NCBI GenBank assembly: GCA_902796775.1
Contig: CADBQK010000321.1
Coordinates: 1-5,336 of the forward strand
Direction of reading: 5' to 3'
Length of the DNA: 5,336 bases
DNA from: an uncultured Lachnospiraceae bacterium
GTDB lineage: Bacteria; Bacillota_A; Clostridia; Lachnospirales; Lachnospiraceae
In this document: piece by piece, positions 5,111-5,336 of the stretch
Layout: every line of letters begins with the position of its first letter
How positions within the stretch are numbered: position 1 is the first letter of the stretch
The notes under the pieces: model-generated
What the model was told of the DNA's origin: nothing
The model's input: the letters and a program-made list of their open reading frames with translations, nothing else
The model's database searches: none
Made by a program: the position numbers and the translations under genes

Positions 5111-5336
5111 CTACAGATACTTACAGAACTCGTCGCGGATCGCACTCATCTCTTCGACAATGTCATCCACATCAAGTACCATTTCCATCATACCGATCTG
5201 CTCATCGTATACGTCCGGATCAAATTCATCTTTGATCTCAGGTTCGCAGCAATGATAAACTGTGAGTCCAAGCTGGACCCCCGTCAATGGACCTGCGAAG
5301 GTAGGATCGCCTGCTGTAACAGTCTCAGCTGCAAGA
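5111..5336 (-). CDS. grdA: Glycine reductase complex selenoprotein GrdA, C-terminal part (5' end off the window)
   Basis: GrdA (protein A) is the small selenoprotein shared by the glycine, sarcosine and betaine reductases; its selenocysteine picks up the carboxymethyl group from protein B and passes it to protein C, and thioredoxin re-reduces it. The window holds the last 74 residues, ending at TAG 5111-5113. Reading begins [20 protein letters not shown], continues [20 protein letters not shown], then [20 protein letters not shown], and ends [14 protein letters not shown]. This matches the conserved GrdA C-terminus as I know it ([29 protein letters not shown], then [18 protein letters not shown]). 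Full-length GrdA is roughly 155-160 residues, so about 85 are missing, including the selenocysteine (UGA) site and its downstream SECIS structure. The gene lies upstream of grdC on the same strand, 257 bp apart, without grdB in between. Confidence 0.93.
   Translation of the reverse strand, partial: LAAETVTAGDPTFAGPLTGVQLGLTVYHCCEPEIKDEFDPDVYDEQIGMMEMVLDVDDIVEEMSAIRDEFCKYL

Noticed and set aside
5111..5336. Selenocysteine UGA and SECIS of grdA
   Set aside because: The visible part is the C-terminal 74 residues with no in-frame UGA; the selenocysteine site lies upstream of the window.

Overview
The window looks like chromosomal DNA from an anaerobic Firmicute of the class Clostridia, probably an amino-acid-fermenting Lachnospiraceae-type or related bacterium. 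The evidence is a glycine reductase (grd, Stickland fermentation) gene set, strong AGGAGG-type ribosome binding sites, and a moderate base composition without extreme codon use. The family-level placement is an inference. Every convincing gene lies on the minus strand, so transcription runs from high to low coordinates.

Right part (about 2150-5336): this is the distal part of a grd operon. It begins with the last 74 residues of the small selenoprotein GrdA (the selenocysteine site is off the window). A 257-bp highly structured spacer follows, and then grdC and grdD, which encode the two subunits of protein C (acetyl-phosphate forming). GrdA carries the carboxymethyl-selenoether made by a substrate-specific protein B. 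Protein C then converts the ketene-like intermediate to an acetyl thioester and, with phosphate, to acetyl phosphate, which acetate kinase uses to make ATP. grdB is not between grdA and grdC, unlike the classical order, so the protein B genes must lie upstream of grdA or elsewhere. The spacer folds on paper into four successive hairpins, and the last one abuts a seven-U tract just ahead of grdC. This suggests partial termination or mRNA processing that would favour GrdA over GrdC and GrdD.

Middle (1155-2099): a LysR-type regulator lies 50 bp after grdD on the same strand. It is a candidate local regulator of the reductase or of selenium-dependent metabolism. A GC-rich hairpin without a U-tract sits between the two genes.

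Left part (1-1154): after a hairpin 3' of lysR there is a perfect 28-bp inverted repeat built around TGAGTCA, which looks like a REP/MITE-type element. Two overlapping minus-strand genes follow. They encode related small proteins that resemble the DUF3841 family, and the second runs off the window. Their function is unknown and they have no evident link to glycine reduction. No rRNA, tRNA, CRISPR array or transposase gene was found, and no gene-free stretch exceeds 300 bases.
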